This document shows positions 14,979 through 22,030 of a DNA stretch of 31,518 nucleotides, one piece after another. The notes beneath the pieces are model-generated. The model made no database searches. It had not been told where the DNA came from and saw nothing but the letters and a program-made list of their open reading frames with translations. A program made the position numbers and the translations under genes. Source of the stretch: JAYVJH01 sp043777595 (lineage in GTDB: Bacteria > Bacteroidota > Bacteroidia > Cytophagales > Spirosomataceae); assembly GCA_043777595.1 (NCBI GenBank), contig JAYWHT010000099.1, positions 1 to 31,518 of the forward strand, read 5' to 3'. Position 1 is the stretch's first letter; each line of letters begins with the position of its first letter.

Positions 14979-15866
14979 ATGAGCCAATATACCGACTACA
15001 TAGACACTAACGCAATTAGGTTGGGCGATTTGGCAAATGAACTGGGCGACTATAAATGCGCTCGTGAAAATTACTCAAAAGTACTTAGCCGACTTAGAGC
15101 CTATCAAGGCGACAAAACGGCACCTATCCTGATGGCAAGCGGACTTGCCGAGAAAATAAATGAACTTTCAAATAAAATAAATCGGGGTCATTCTGTCTTA
15201 AATTTTGATACTTGGGCATTGACAAAAAGCTCGTTTATTAAAGGCAAACAGTGCGTAAAGTATCTATTTTTGGACAAGTACAAAAAACAAGAAAGGACAC
15301 CAATCAGCCAAGAGAAACAGCTATTATTTAACCAAGGACATTCTTTTGAAGATAATTTCAGAAATAATGAATTTCCTAATGGGGTAAATATCAAAGAAGT
15401 TGTTGGAAATTTTGCATACTTCAATTCATACACCAAATACTTGCTAAATATTTCAAATAAGACAACGCTTTATGAAGCGACAATTATTGAAGACAAAGTG
15501 CTTGTAATGTGCGATGTGTTAATTAAAAATGACGACGGACTTGTTGATATTTATGAAGTAAAACTCAACACCAAAATAAATGACACCATATTTAATGACT
15601 TATCGCTTCAGTATTTCGTTTGCAAAAAACGATTTGGAACTAAGTTAAAATCATTTAACTTAGTTCTGAGAACTGAAGATTCTGAACAGAATTGGAAAAT
15701 CATAGACCTTACCATTGATTTAGAAAAACAAATAGAAGTTGTTAAAAACAAGGTTGAAGAATACAAACAGGTACTGAATAGAAATGAGCCTAATATTACA
15801 ATGGGAGAACATTGCAACAAACCATACGAATGTGAGTTTATTAAATATTGTAAACATAAGTGCTAA
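14979..15866 (+). CDS. Cas4/RecB-like PD-(D/E)XK nuclease with FeS-type cysteines
   Basis: This 295-aa protein starts with a short TPR-like helical pair (about 13-40). It then shows Cas4/RecB nuclease hallmarks: Cys92 in SFIKGKQCVKYL, the GHSFE motif with His121, E166, Asp179 in VLVMCDVLI, the ExK motif in DIYEVKLN (E193/K195), and QY (211-212). C-terminal cysteines C279, C285, C291 and C295 follow. With C92 this spacing resembles the four-cysteine FeS cluster of Cas4/AddB-type nucleases. No CRISPR array or other cas gene is present. It lies 26 bp behind the HEPN effector gene on the same strand, so it is probably the last gene of the retron operon. It ends 1 bp from the convergent hisH. Confidence 0.8.
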   Translation: MSQYTDYIDTNAIRLGDLANELGDYKCARENYSKVLSRLRAYQGDKTAPILMASGLAEKINELSNKINRGHSVLNFDTWALTKSSFIKGKQCVKYLFLDKYKKQERTPISQEKQLLFNQGHSFEDNFRNNEFPNGVNIKEVVGNFAYFNSYTKYLLNISNKTTLYEATIIEDKVLVMCDVLIKNDDGLVDIYEVKLNTKINDTIFNDLSLQYFVCKKRFGTKLKSFNLVLRTEDSEQNWKIIDLTIDLEKQIEVVKNKVEEYKQVLNRNEPNITMGEHCNKPYECEFIKYCKHKC

Positions 15867-15867
15867 A

Positions 15868-16455
15868 TCACAACCCCAAAAAATTTACTAAAATCTGTTG
15901 CCCTACGTCGCCGCTTATTTCGGTATGAAACTGGGCGGCGTAAAAATTGTTGTGGTGCAGCATGGCACTAAATGGCGCAACGTAGTCGCAGGTGGCAACG
16001 GTATAGGGGCAAACGGGGGCGGCGTAGCTATGTACAAAATACACAAAAGCGTTGTTGGCGATGCCTTTGGTGAGTGGGCTTTTATAGTCAAAAATCGTAT
16101 TCCAGCCTGTGTGTGGTACTTTTAGGTTGGGGGTTTGGGCAAATCGTTGTACGGCTACGTCAAAAACGCCAATAGCCTCGGTATCGTTTTCTTGGGAGTG
16201 GCGGCACAATAGCTGCATACCTACACAAGTACCCAATACGGGCTGTTTGAGGTCTTTGATGAGTATATCAAGTTTGCGCTCACGCAGGTATTTCATGGCC
16301 GTACTGGCCTCACCTACGCCTGGGAATATTACCTTGTCTGCTGCTTTGATGGTGTCGGGGTCGTCTGTCCAAACATAATCTGCACCAATGCGGTCGAGTG
16401 CATACATGACCGACTGAATGTTGCCAGCGTTGTATTTGATGATTGCGGTTTTCAT
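15868..16455 (-). CDS. hisH: Imidazole glycerol phosphate synthase subunit HisH
   Basis: This 195-aa class I glutamine amidotransferase supplies ammonia to HisF in histidine biosynthesis. The start MKTAIIKYNAGNIQSV, the oxyanion segment FPGVGEASTAM (44-54), the nucleophile Cys77 in LGTCVGMQLL and the VPHTGWN motif (113-119) identify HisH. The catalytic His177/Glu179 lie in QFHTEIS, whereas most HisH proteins have QFHPEKS. Length is normal. It stands alone on the minus strand with no other his gene in the window; its usual downstream neighbours would lie where the retron operon now ends. Confidence 0.95.
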   Translation of the reverse strand: MKTAIIKYNAGNIQSVMYALDRIGADYVWTDDPDTIKAADKVIFPGVGEASTAMKYLRERKLDILIKDLKQPVLGTCVGMQLLCRHSQENDTEAIGVFDVAVQRFAQTPNLKVPHTGWNTIFDYKSPLTKGIANNAFVYFVHSYAAPVCPYTVATCDYVAPFSAMLHHNNFYAAQFHTEISGDVGQQILVNFLGL

Positions 16456-16755
16456 GGGTAGTGAATAGTGAAAAACGAAAAATGAATAACGAAAAACAGT
16501 GCAGTTGGTTAATAATCAGACATTTAAGTAGTTGTGAGTATGTAGTCTTGTGTCGTGAGTTAAATACAATACTGATAATCAGCAAGTTATCAAAATAAAA
16601 ATGCCATATTACTTTTAGATATGTACTTAAAATAAATTAAAACGCTGTTTATCTTTAAGCAACTACTTATCGCCCAAAATTACATTTTTTTTCGATACCA
16701 ACGTTTATACGGATTTTGAACTTTATAAACGTTGGTGTTTTGTTTAACCAACAAG
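16456..16755. other. Gene-free stretch with a dispersed AT-rich repeat and an inverted repeat
   Basis: No gene is supported here. At 16458-16500 GTAGTGAATAGTGAAAAACG and following bases resemble 5046-5083 (GTAGTGAACAGTGAAAAGTG..), so this is a dispersed low-complexity repeat. At 16697-16709 and 16724-16736, ACCAACGTTTATA and TATAAACGTTGGT form a perfect 13-bp inverted repeat with a 14-base loop. A weak T-rich tail follows on the plus side. The inverted repeat could be a weak terminator or a small mobile palindrome. Confidence 0.5.
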
Positions 16756-16792
16756 CAACAAAAGAGCCGCAAAACTTGCGGCTCTTTTGTTG
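16756..16792 (-). terminator. Strong bidirectional terminator downstream of gldJ
   Basis: CAACAAAAGAGCCGCAA (16756-16772) and TTGCGGCTCTTTTGTTG (16776-16792) pair perfectly over 17 bp around an AAC loop. The GC-rich core is flanked by an A run and a T run, so it can terminate in both directions. It lies 35 bases beyond the stop of gldJ. Confidence 0.9.
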
Positions 16793-16827
16793 TCGTATAT
16801 TTACTTAGAGATACTACGTTATGTATT

Positions 16828-18132
16828 TTACTTGCCTCTGCCTTTACCTTGTTTACCTGTTGCAACCATAGCACATCTAAAACCAATCATGGCCGTAGCT
16901 GAGTCTTGGTCTAAATAGCGACGAGTACCGGGTGCGAGCCAGTAGGCTACGTCAGCCCATGAGCCACCTTTATATACTCGTAAGTTATTGTTTATTACAG
17001 AGTTGCTGTTTTTGGTGTCATATCGTTTTTCTTCGTCACCGTAGCCGTCCCGGCGCATGGGGTTGAGGTCTTTCATGTCCATATACGACAATGGCCGATA
17101 TACGTCATACACCCATTCGTTTACGTTTCCGGCCATGTTGTAGAGACCAAAATCGTTGGCTGGGTATTCGTATATTTCACCTGTCATAATTGCGTTATCG
17201 TTCGACTTACCTGCAATACCCGCATAGTCGCCACGGCCACGTTTGAAGTTGGCAAGCATGTTGCCTTGCTTGCGGCCACGAGGCGCGCGCAACGAAGAAC
17301 CGTCCCATGGATAAATCCGCTGATTGATTTGGTTTTCATCTACATATTGCGTTCCTATCATAGCCTTAGCCGCATACTCCCACTCGGCCTCAGATGGCAG
17401 ACGGTAGTTGGGTAGTACAAATCCACTTTCGACAGAGGGGCGATATTCACTACCAGCCATTGTTGCGTCTGTTTCTGCACCTTTCTTGCCTTTTTTGCTG
17501 CTTACTGTTCGAGACTTATCGGCTTTACCGGCTTTCATGGCTAAGTTACGGTTTACGGCGTTTGTGCGCCAGAGCGAGTAGTCATTGGCCTGAATCCACG
17601 ACACACCCACAACAGGATATAACCTAAACCCTGGGTGGCGTAAATATTGTGTTACATAAGGGTCATTGTACGACAATGGGTCGAACCAAACATTGGTATC
17701 GGGCAATGCCTTGGCATATACCTCAGCCGACGAGTCTGTCTGAATACCATGCAGATATTCGAGGTAGTGCAGGTTGGCTACTTCGGTTTCGTCCATAAAA
17801 AACGACTGAATACTAACCGTACGCTCACGGTTATCTCGGGTGTTCATTACGTCTTCTTCCAATGCGCCCATCGTAAAACGCCCACCTTCGATATACACTA
17901 AGTCAGGCCCTTTGACTTGATTTTTGTATGGCAATACCACAAAACCTGTTTCTTTGGTATCTTTTGCACCTTTTTTGCCTTTTTTGGTTTTTCCACCGCT
18001 GTACCCCAAATCTGTTTTGGCACTCGACTTGCCTGGGTTGAAGCTATTGGGGCGTTTTTTTGAGCTACAAGCACTCACAACAACCGCACAGGTGAGTGCA
18101 ATGGTAAGGGCTTTTAAACTGAAATTGACCAT
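16828..18132 (-). CDS. gldJ: Gliding motility lipoprotein GldJ (FGE-sulfatase-like fold)
   Basis: This 434-aa protein has a lipoprotein signal peptide ending at Cys22 (VVVSAC). A Lys/Gly-rich linker with repeated KKGKKGA follows, then a formylglycine-generating-enzyme-like domain from about 78: LVYIEGGRFTMG, FFMDETEVANLHYLEYL, LRHPGFRLYPVVGVSWIQA, YRLPSEAEWEYAAKA, NDFGLYNMAGNVNEWVYDVYRP and YKGGSWADVAYW. The LRHP..YPVVGVSWIQA and ANFKRGRGDYAGIAG segments are closer to GldJ than to GldK as I know the families. GldJ is an outer-membrane lipoprotein needed for gliding motility and type IX secretion and stabilises GldK. A second KKGKKGA-containing insert (about 208-222) interrupts the domain. It is preceded by a good promoter and followed by a strong terminator, so it is likely monocistronic. 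Confidence 0.87.
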   Translation of the reverse strand: MVNFSLKALTIALTCAVVVSACSSKKRPNSFNPGKSSAKTDLGYSGGKTKKGKKGAKDTKETGFVVLPYKNQVKGPDLVYIEGGRFTMGALEEDVMNTRDNRERTVSIQSFFMDETEVANLHYLEYLHGIQTDSSAEVYAKALPDTNVWFDPLSYNDPYVTQYLRHPGFRLYPVVGVSWIQANDYSLWRTNAVNRNLAMKAGKADKSRTVSSKKGKKGAETDATMAGSEYRPSVESGFVLPNYRLPSEAEWEYAAKAMIGTQYVDENQINQRIYPWDGSSLRAPRGRKQGNMLANFKRGRGDYAGIAGKSNDNAIMTGEIYEYPANDFGLYNMAGNVNEWVYDVYRPLSYMDMKDLNPMRRDGYGDEEKRYDTKNSNSVINNNLRVYKGGSWADVAYWLAPGTRRYLDQDSATAMIGFRCAMVATGKQGKGRGK

Positions 18133-18182
18133 TATTCGTTTTTATTTATGGTTTATGCTTGATATACTATATAAAAGTGTCG

Positions 18183-18212
18183 CAAATTTACAACTATTGT
18201 AGCTGGTAACAA
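18183..18212 (-). promoter_or_regulatory. Promoter of gldJ
   Basis: On the minus strand TTG (18212-18210) stands 19 nt before TAAATTTG (18190-18183), a good Bacteroidota promoter. Transcription would begin near 18175, about 43 nt upstream of the gldJ ATG at 18132. Confidence 0.6.
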
Positions 18213-18291
18213 TAATTTTGCCAAACTTTTCTGATTAACGATAATTGAGTTGCTACTATTGTGTTTTTATGTAAAATAGTTTGACGCTTAA

Positions 18292-18681
18292 CTACAATGA
18301 AGACACATTTGTTAGATAAGTTTGTACTGTATTGACAAAAAATGTAGCCTCATCAAGAATCCGTTTTACGTCTTCTTTGCTAATTTCAAAATCGCTGTCA
18401 TAGTCGCTGCCTTGTCTCATATTGAAGCTATCACTCAGGATATCATTGAGTTCGGGGGGTAGAATATTAGTTTTTAAAAACATTTCCCGAAACTTCGTAT
18501 GCACTCCTTGATGGCTTTTTGTGGCAATATTTTCATTTACTAAAATTGCTTGAATTGCATCAAAAATAGCATAGTAAGCCCTATTGCAAGCAGCCTCCAG
18601 ACGATTATCAGAAAGTAAATACTCTGTATCGCTTAGGCAATCCAGTGCTTTTTGTAGAATTTTTTTTACATCTGCGTTCAT
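18292..18681 (-). CDS. HEPN-domain protein (UPF0332/HepT-like) of a nucleotidyltransferase pair
   Basis: This 129-aa all-helical protein matches the UPF0332 branch of HEPN proteins: RLEAACNRAYYAIFDAIQAI (48-67), KSHQGVHTKFREMF and RQGSDYD. The last replaces the RNxxxHxY motif of classical HepT, as is usual in this branch. HEPN/MNT pairs act as toxin-antitoxin systems in which the nucleotidyltransferase modifies and neutralises the HEPN protein. It overlaps the upstream nucleotidyltransferase gene by 4 bp (ATGA), so translation is coupled. Whether this branch is an active RNase is unclear. Confidence 0.85.
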   Translation of the reverse strand: MNADVKKILQKALDCLSDTEYLLSDNRLEAACNRAYYAIFDAIQAILVNENIATKSHQGVHTKFREMFLKTNILPPELNDILSDSFNMRQGSDYDSDFEISKEDVKRILDEATFFVNTVQTYLTNVSSL

Positions 18682-19007
18682 ATTTCGATGGCATCTTTAC
18701 GCACTTCTTGATAAAAAGGCAACTTGGAATCAGTAAATCTAAACCAGCTTGTTGGCAATATCGAAATTAACTTGCTATACCTGAGCGACAATTTACTAAC
18801 AGACGGGCTTAAATAACCCACCTCCCGCCCGCCAGCCACTTTTTCATCGTTCAGCACAACCATAAAATCAACGTCAGAGTCTTCTCTGAAATCGCCACGG
18901 GCATAAGACCCAAACAAGATGAGTTTATTGAACCGACTGCCGTAGAGTTCAATCAGTCGGTGTTTGAACTCTACGGCAAGGTTTTCTATTTCTGGATTTA
19001 GTACCAT
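18678..19007 (-). CDS. MNT-type nucleotidyltransferase (antitoxin partner of HEPN)
   Basis: This 109-aa minimal nucleotidyltransferase has the active-site signature GSYARG (33-38) and the metal-binding pair Asp45/Asp47 in DSDVDFMV. MNT proteins neutralise HEPN toxins by adding nucleotides. It starts 8 bases after the stop of the oligopeptidase gene on the same strand and overlaps the HEPN gene by 4 bp, so the pair may ride on the oligopeptidase transcript. Confidence 0.88.
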   Translation of the reverse strand: MVLNPEIENLAVEFKHRLIELYGSRFNKLILFGSYARGDFREDSDVDFMVVLNDEKVAGGREVGYLSPSVSKLSLRYSKLISILPTSWFRFTDSKLPFYQEVRKDAIEI

Positions 19008-19015
19008 TGTTACCT

Positions 19016-21166
19016 TTATTTATTCATTCCCAATCTGTCCAATATAAAAGCAAAATTAAAGGCATCGTCTTTGAGGCTCTCGTAGCGGCCTGTTGCTCCG
19101 CCGTGGCCCGACTCCATATTTATTTTCAAGAGCGTAATATTCTTATCGGTTTTCATGGCTCTAAGTTTGGCTACCCACTTGGTTGGTTCGTGGTAGCCTA
19201 CTTGCGAGTCGTTGAGGCCACCCGTGGCTAATATATGCGGGTAGTCTTTGGCTTTGATATTGTCGTAAGGCGAGTAGGTCATCATGTAGTCGTAGTCGGC
19301 CTTGACGTTGGGGTTGCCCCATTGCTCATATTCTTGGGTTGTGAGTGGCAGGCTGCTGTCGAGCATGGTATTGATGACATCGACAAAAGGTACTTCGGCC
19401 ACTACGACTTTAAACAAATCGGGGCGTAGGTTTACGACTGCACCCATCAGCAAGCCTCCTGCGCTACCGCCGTTGATGGCGAGGTGCTGGGCCGATGTAT
19501 ATTTTTCTTTGACCAAATGCTCGGCACAGGCAATAAAATCGGTAAAGGTGTTCATTTTCTTTTGTAGTTTGCCGTCTTCGTACCACTCTTCGCCCAAGTC
19601 TGAGCCACCCCTAATCTGGGCAATGGCATAAACAAAACCTCTGTCCACCAAGCTAAAAATATTGGAATTAAAATAAGCATCAGACGAACTGCCATACGAG
19701 CCATACGAATACAAGAAAGTAGGGTTTGAGCCGTCTAAATCCATTCCTTTTTTATAGACAATCGCCATCGGTACTTTTACACCGTCTTTGGCTGTGGCCC
19801 ACAGGCGTTTTACTTCATAATCGTCTGGTTTAAAACCACTTGGTACTTCACGCTCTTTCAACTTAATACTCGTATTGGTCGTCATGTCATAGTCGTAAGT
19901 CGTAGTGGGGCGGTTGAGCGAGGTGTAAGAATACCGAAATGTATTTGACTTAAACTCGGGCGTGCCGTTGGTATAGGCCGTATAAACAGGCTCTGGAAAA
20001 TTAACAGTTTTGGTCTGGCCATTGGCTATTTCACGGACGTTCATCTGCATCAGACCATTGACACGTTTGGTTACGACCATAAATTTCTCAAACACATCAA
20101 CGCCCTCGATTTTGGCTTTGGGGTCGTGGGCTATGATTTCTTTCCATTTAGATTTGTCTATAAAATCAGTTTTGGGTGCTTCGTATATTTTCTGATTTTT
20201 GCTTTGTGGGTCTTTCCAAGTTATAAAATAGCGGTCGGTATAGTCATCAACGCCATACTGAATATCTTTTTGACGAGGCAAGAATAGTTGAAATTTGGCA
20301 GTGGGCTGGTCGGCTGGAATAAACCGTGTTTCAGAACTTGTAAAACTCGAAACACCAATCATAATCATTTTTTTGGTCTTCGACCGACCCACATACGCAT
20401 TAAACATTTCATCTTTTTCTTCATACACCAACTCATCTTTTGGTTGGCCCAATGTATGCTTATAAATACGATAAGAACGCAAGGCTGCATTGGGTACACC
20501 ATAAAAAACAGTCTTGTTGTCAGCCGCCCAAGTCATATTTCCAGACATTTTTGAGATTACATCTGGTAAGTCTTTACCTGTTTTAAGGTCTTTAAACCGC
20601 AATTCATATTCTGCATACGAGCCTGTTTTGTTACTGACGTAAGCCGCAATGGTGTTATCGTCTGAGGTATCGTAACCGCCCCAAATAAAGGCTTTTGTGC
20701 CTTCGGCGAGTTTGTTTTGGTCAAAAACTATTTCTTCGGGTGCATCTACGCTGCCTTTCTTGCGGCACGACACACCGTATTGTTTTCCTTTTTCTACTTT
20801 TGAATAATAATAGTAGCCATTGTTGAGCGTTGGTACAGAGGCATCGTCTTCTTTGATACGGCCTTTCATTTCTTCAAACAATTTGGCTTGCAGGTCTTTG
20901 GTGCTGGCCATGACCGTATCTGTGTAGGCGTTTTCGGCTTTGAGGTAGGCAATTACGTCAGGATTGGTTTTGTCTTTAAGCCAAAAATAATCGTCCACAC
21001 GCTTGTAGCCATGGTTGTTGAAAGTCTGTGGTTTTTTGGTGGCAACAGGTGCCGCTGAAAAGTCTGCTTGCATTTTGGGTGGATTGGTTGTTTCTTTGGG
21101 TTTGTTGCAGGCCACGGCCATCAAAACGATAGCGGCGACAGCGATGAGTTTGTTTGTTGTTTTCAT
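19016..21166 (-). CDS. Oligopeptidase B-like S9A serine peptidase, lipoprotein
   Basis: This 716-aa protein of the prolyl oligopeptidase family has a lipoprotein signal (VLMAVAC, Cys20). An N-terminal beta-propeller (about 50-430) starts with RVDDYFWLKDKTNPDVIAYL. The C-terminal alpha/beta-hydrolase domain contains the catalytic Ser in NGGSAGGLLMG, the Asp in GGLNDSQVGY and the His in ESGHGGATG. IRGGSDLGEEWYEDGKL and EVPFVDVINTMLD point to oligopeptidase B, which cleaves short peptides after basic residues. Unlike the cytosolic enterobacterial enzyme, this copy is exported and probably lipid-anchored, suggesting periplasmic peptide scavenging. Its upstream region holds REP palindromes. Confidence 0.9.
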   Translation of the reverse strand: MKTTNKLIAVAAIVLMAVACNKPKETTNPPKMQADFSAAPVATKKPQTFNNHGYKRVDDYFWLKDKTNPDVIAYLKAENAYTDTVMASTKDLQAKLFEEMKGRIKEDDASVPTLNNGYYYYSKVEKGKQYGVSCRKKGSVDAPEEIVFDQNKLAEGTKAFIWGGYDTSDDNTIAAYVSNKTGSYAEYELRFKDLKTGKDLPDVISKMSGNMTWAADNKTVFYGVPNAALRSYRIYKHTLGQPKDELVYEEKDEMFNAYVGRSKTKKMIMIGVSSFTSSETRFIPADQPTAKFQLFLPRQKDIQYGVDDYTDRYFITWKDPQSKNQKIYEAPKTDFIDKSKWKEIIAHDPKAKIEGVDVFEKFMVVTKRVNGLMQMNVREIANGQTKTVNFPEPVYTAYTNGTPEFKSNTFRYSYTSLNRPTTTYDYDMTTNTSIKLKEREVPSGFKPDDYEVKRLWATAKDGVKVPMAIVYKKGMDLDGSNPTFLYSYGSYGSSSDAYFNSNIFSLVDRGFVYAIAQIRGGSDLGEEWYEDGKLQKKMNTFTDFIACAEHLVKEKYTSAQHLAINGGSAGGLLMGAVVNLRPDLFKVVVAEVPFVDVINTMLDSSLPLTTQEYEQWGNPNVKADYDYMMTYSPYDNIKAKDYPHILATGGLNDSQVGYHEPTKWVAKLRAMKTDKNITLLKINMESGHGGATGRYESLKDDAFNFAFILDRLGMNK

Positions 21167-21191
21167 GTTGATTGGGTTTATTGTTTTTGCC

Positions 21192-21427
21192 CCACTGGCT
21201 TAAGCCAGTGGCAATTCAGAAGCCAGTGGAAATTTATTCTATTTTGATTTGCCCCCAGATTTTGATTTGCCCCCAGATTTATCTGGGGGAAGCTGTGGGT
21301 TGATGGTTTCATTGCACTTATTCCACTGGCTTAAGCCAGCGGCAATTCAGAAGCCAGTGGCAATTCACTTGTTTTATTATTTTGGTTTACCCCCAGATTT
21401 TGATTTGCCCCCAGATAAATCTGGGGG
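21192..21427. repeat. Two REP families 3' of the transposase gene
   Basis: Family A is CCACTGGCTTAAGCCAGTGG (21192-21211) with a near copy at 21323-21342; each is followed 10 bases later by a half-copy GCCAGTGG. Family B is CCCCCAGAT-TT-ATCTGGGGG (21270-21289) and CCCCCAGAT-AA-ATCTGGGGG (21408-21427), each preceded by a half-site GCCCCCAGATTTTGATTT or ACCCCCAGATTTTGATTT. The A-B block is therefore duplicated. Copy 21408-21427 lies inside the transposase reading frame. Such palindromes beside a Y1 transposase are the expected REP/RAYT arrangement. Confidence 0.88.
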
Positions 21428-21892
21428 AGGAGGTATATCATCAAATCTTTGAAATCCATATCGACTAATCAACTCATTGTATTCTTGCTCAAATGTTTTT
21501 TTAACGTGGTGTTTTTCTTGATTTTTGATATAATTTCTGGTTCTTTCAATCATGGATTCTGAGACAGAAACGGCGAAATACTCCTCTTGCCATTCAAATT
21601 TTTCAAAACATAAATCTGAATTGTTATTAAAGAACTCTTGTCTGTTTATCCAGTATGATGATTCGCCTTTGATCAACTGCATCACTTCTTTAATTGTTTG
21701 GTTATTGTCGAGCGACACTAAACAGTGGCAATGGTCGGAATAGCCATTTATAAAATCAACAAAAATATTTTTTTTACGGGCGTTCTCTCTGATATGTTGC
21801 CACATCTTTTGACGCATTTCTTTTGTAGCCAAAAAAGGTACTCTGTTTTTAGTACTCCACACAAAATGAATATAAACCTTGATAAATGGCAT
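21377..21892 (-). CDS. REP-associated tyrosine transposase (IS200-like Y1/HUH family)
   Basis: This 171-aa protein matches Y1_Tnp. VYIHFVWSTKNRVPFL (6-21) is the N-terminal strand, GYSDHCHCLVSL carries the HUH-type His-x-His metal site, IKGESSYWIN is the following helix, and the catalytic Tyr lies in TRNYIKNQEKHH. These single-domain nucleases process the single-stranded palindromes that surround them. REP palindromes of two families flank the gene on both sides. The last 18 residues (PPPPDLSGGKSKSGGKPK) are encoded by REP family B itself, so the natural C-terminus has been extended or replaced by the repeat. No second transposon gene (tnpB) is present. Confidence 0.92.
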   Translation of the reverse strand: MPFIKVYIHFVWSTKNRVPFLATKEMRQKMWQHIRENARKKNIFVDFINGYSDHCHCLVSLDNNQTIKEVMQLIKGESSYWINRQEFFNNNSDLCFEKFEWQEEYFAVSVSESMIERTRNYIKNQEKHHVKKTFEQEYNELISRYGFQRFDDIPPPPDLSGGKSKSGGKPK

Positions 21893-21962
21893 TTTGAAAA
21901 ATGTTTGTAATATGTAAAGCTATGGTTTTGTTAAATTCTTTCCAAATTTTCTTGCCCTTGTT

Positions 21963-22024
21963 CCACTGGCTTCCGCCAGTGGCAATTTATTCTATTTTGA
22001 TTTGCCCCCAGATAAATATAGGGG
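21963..22024. repeat. REP palindromes on the 5' side of the transposase
   Basis: CCACTGGC-TTCC-GCCAGTGG (21963-21982) is a family A palindrome with a changed loop. CCCCCAGATAAATATAGGGG (22005-22024) is a decayed family B copy. Together with 21192-21427 they bracket the transposase. The family B copy ends 7 bases from the stop codon of the AddB-like gene and may serve as its 3' hairpin. Confidence 0.82.
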
Positions 22025-22030
22025 AGGCTT

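Noticed and set aside
14979..15866. Cas4 of a CRISPR-Cas system
   Set aside because: No cas1, cas2 or array lies in the window. The protein is Cas4-like by motifs only and is linked to the retron genes.
16310..16585. Minus-strand open frame upstream of hisH
   Set aside because: It overlaps the hisH start in another frame and crosses the dispersed AT-rich repeat. Its translation is Cys/His-rich noise.
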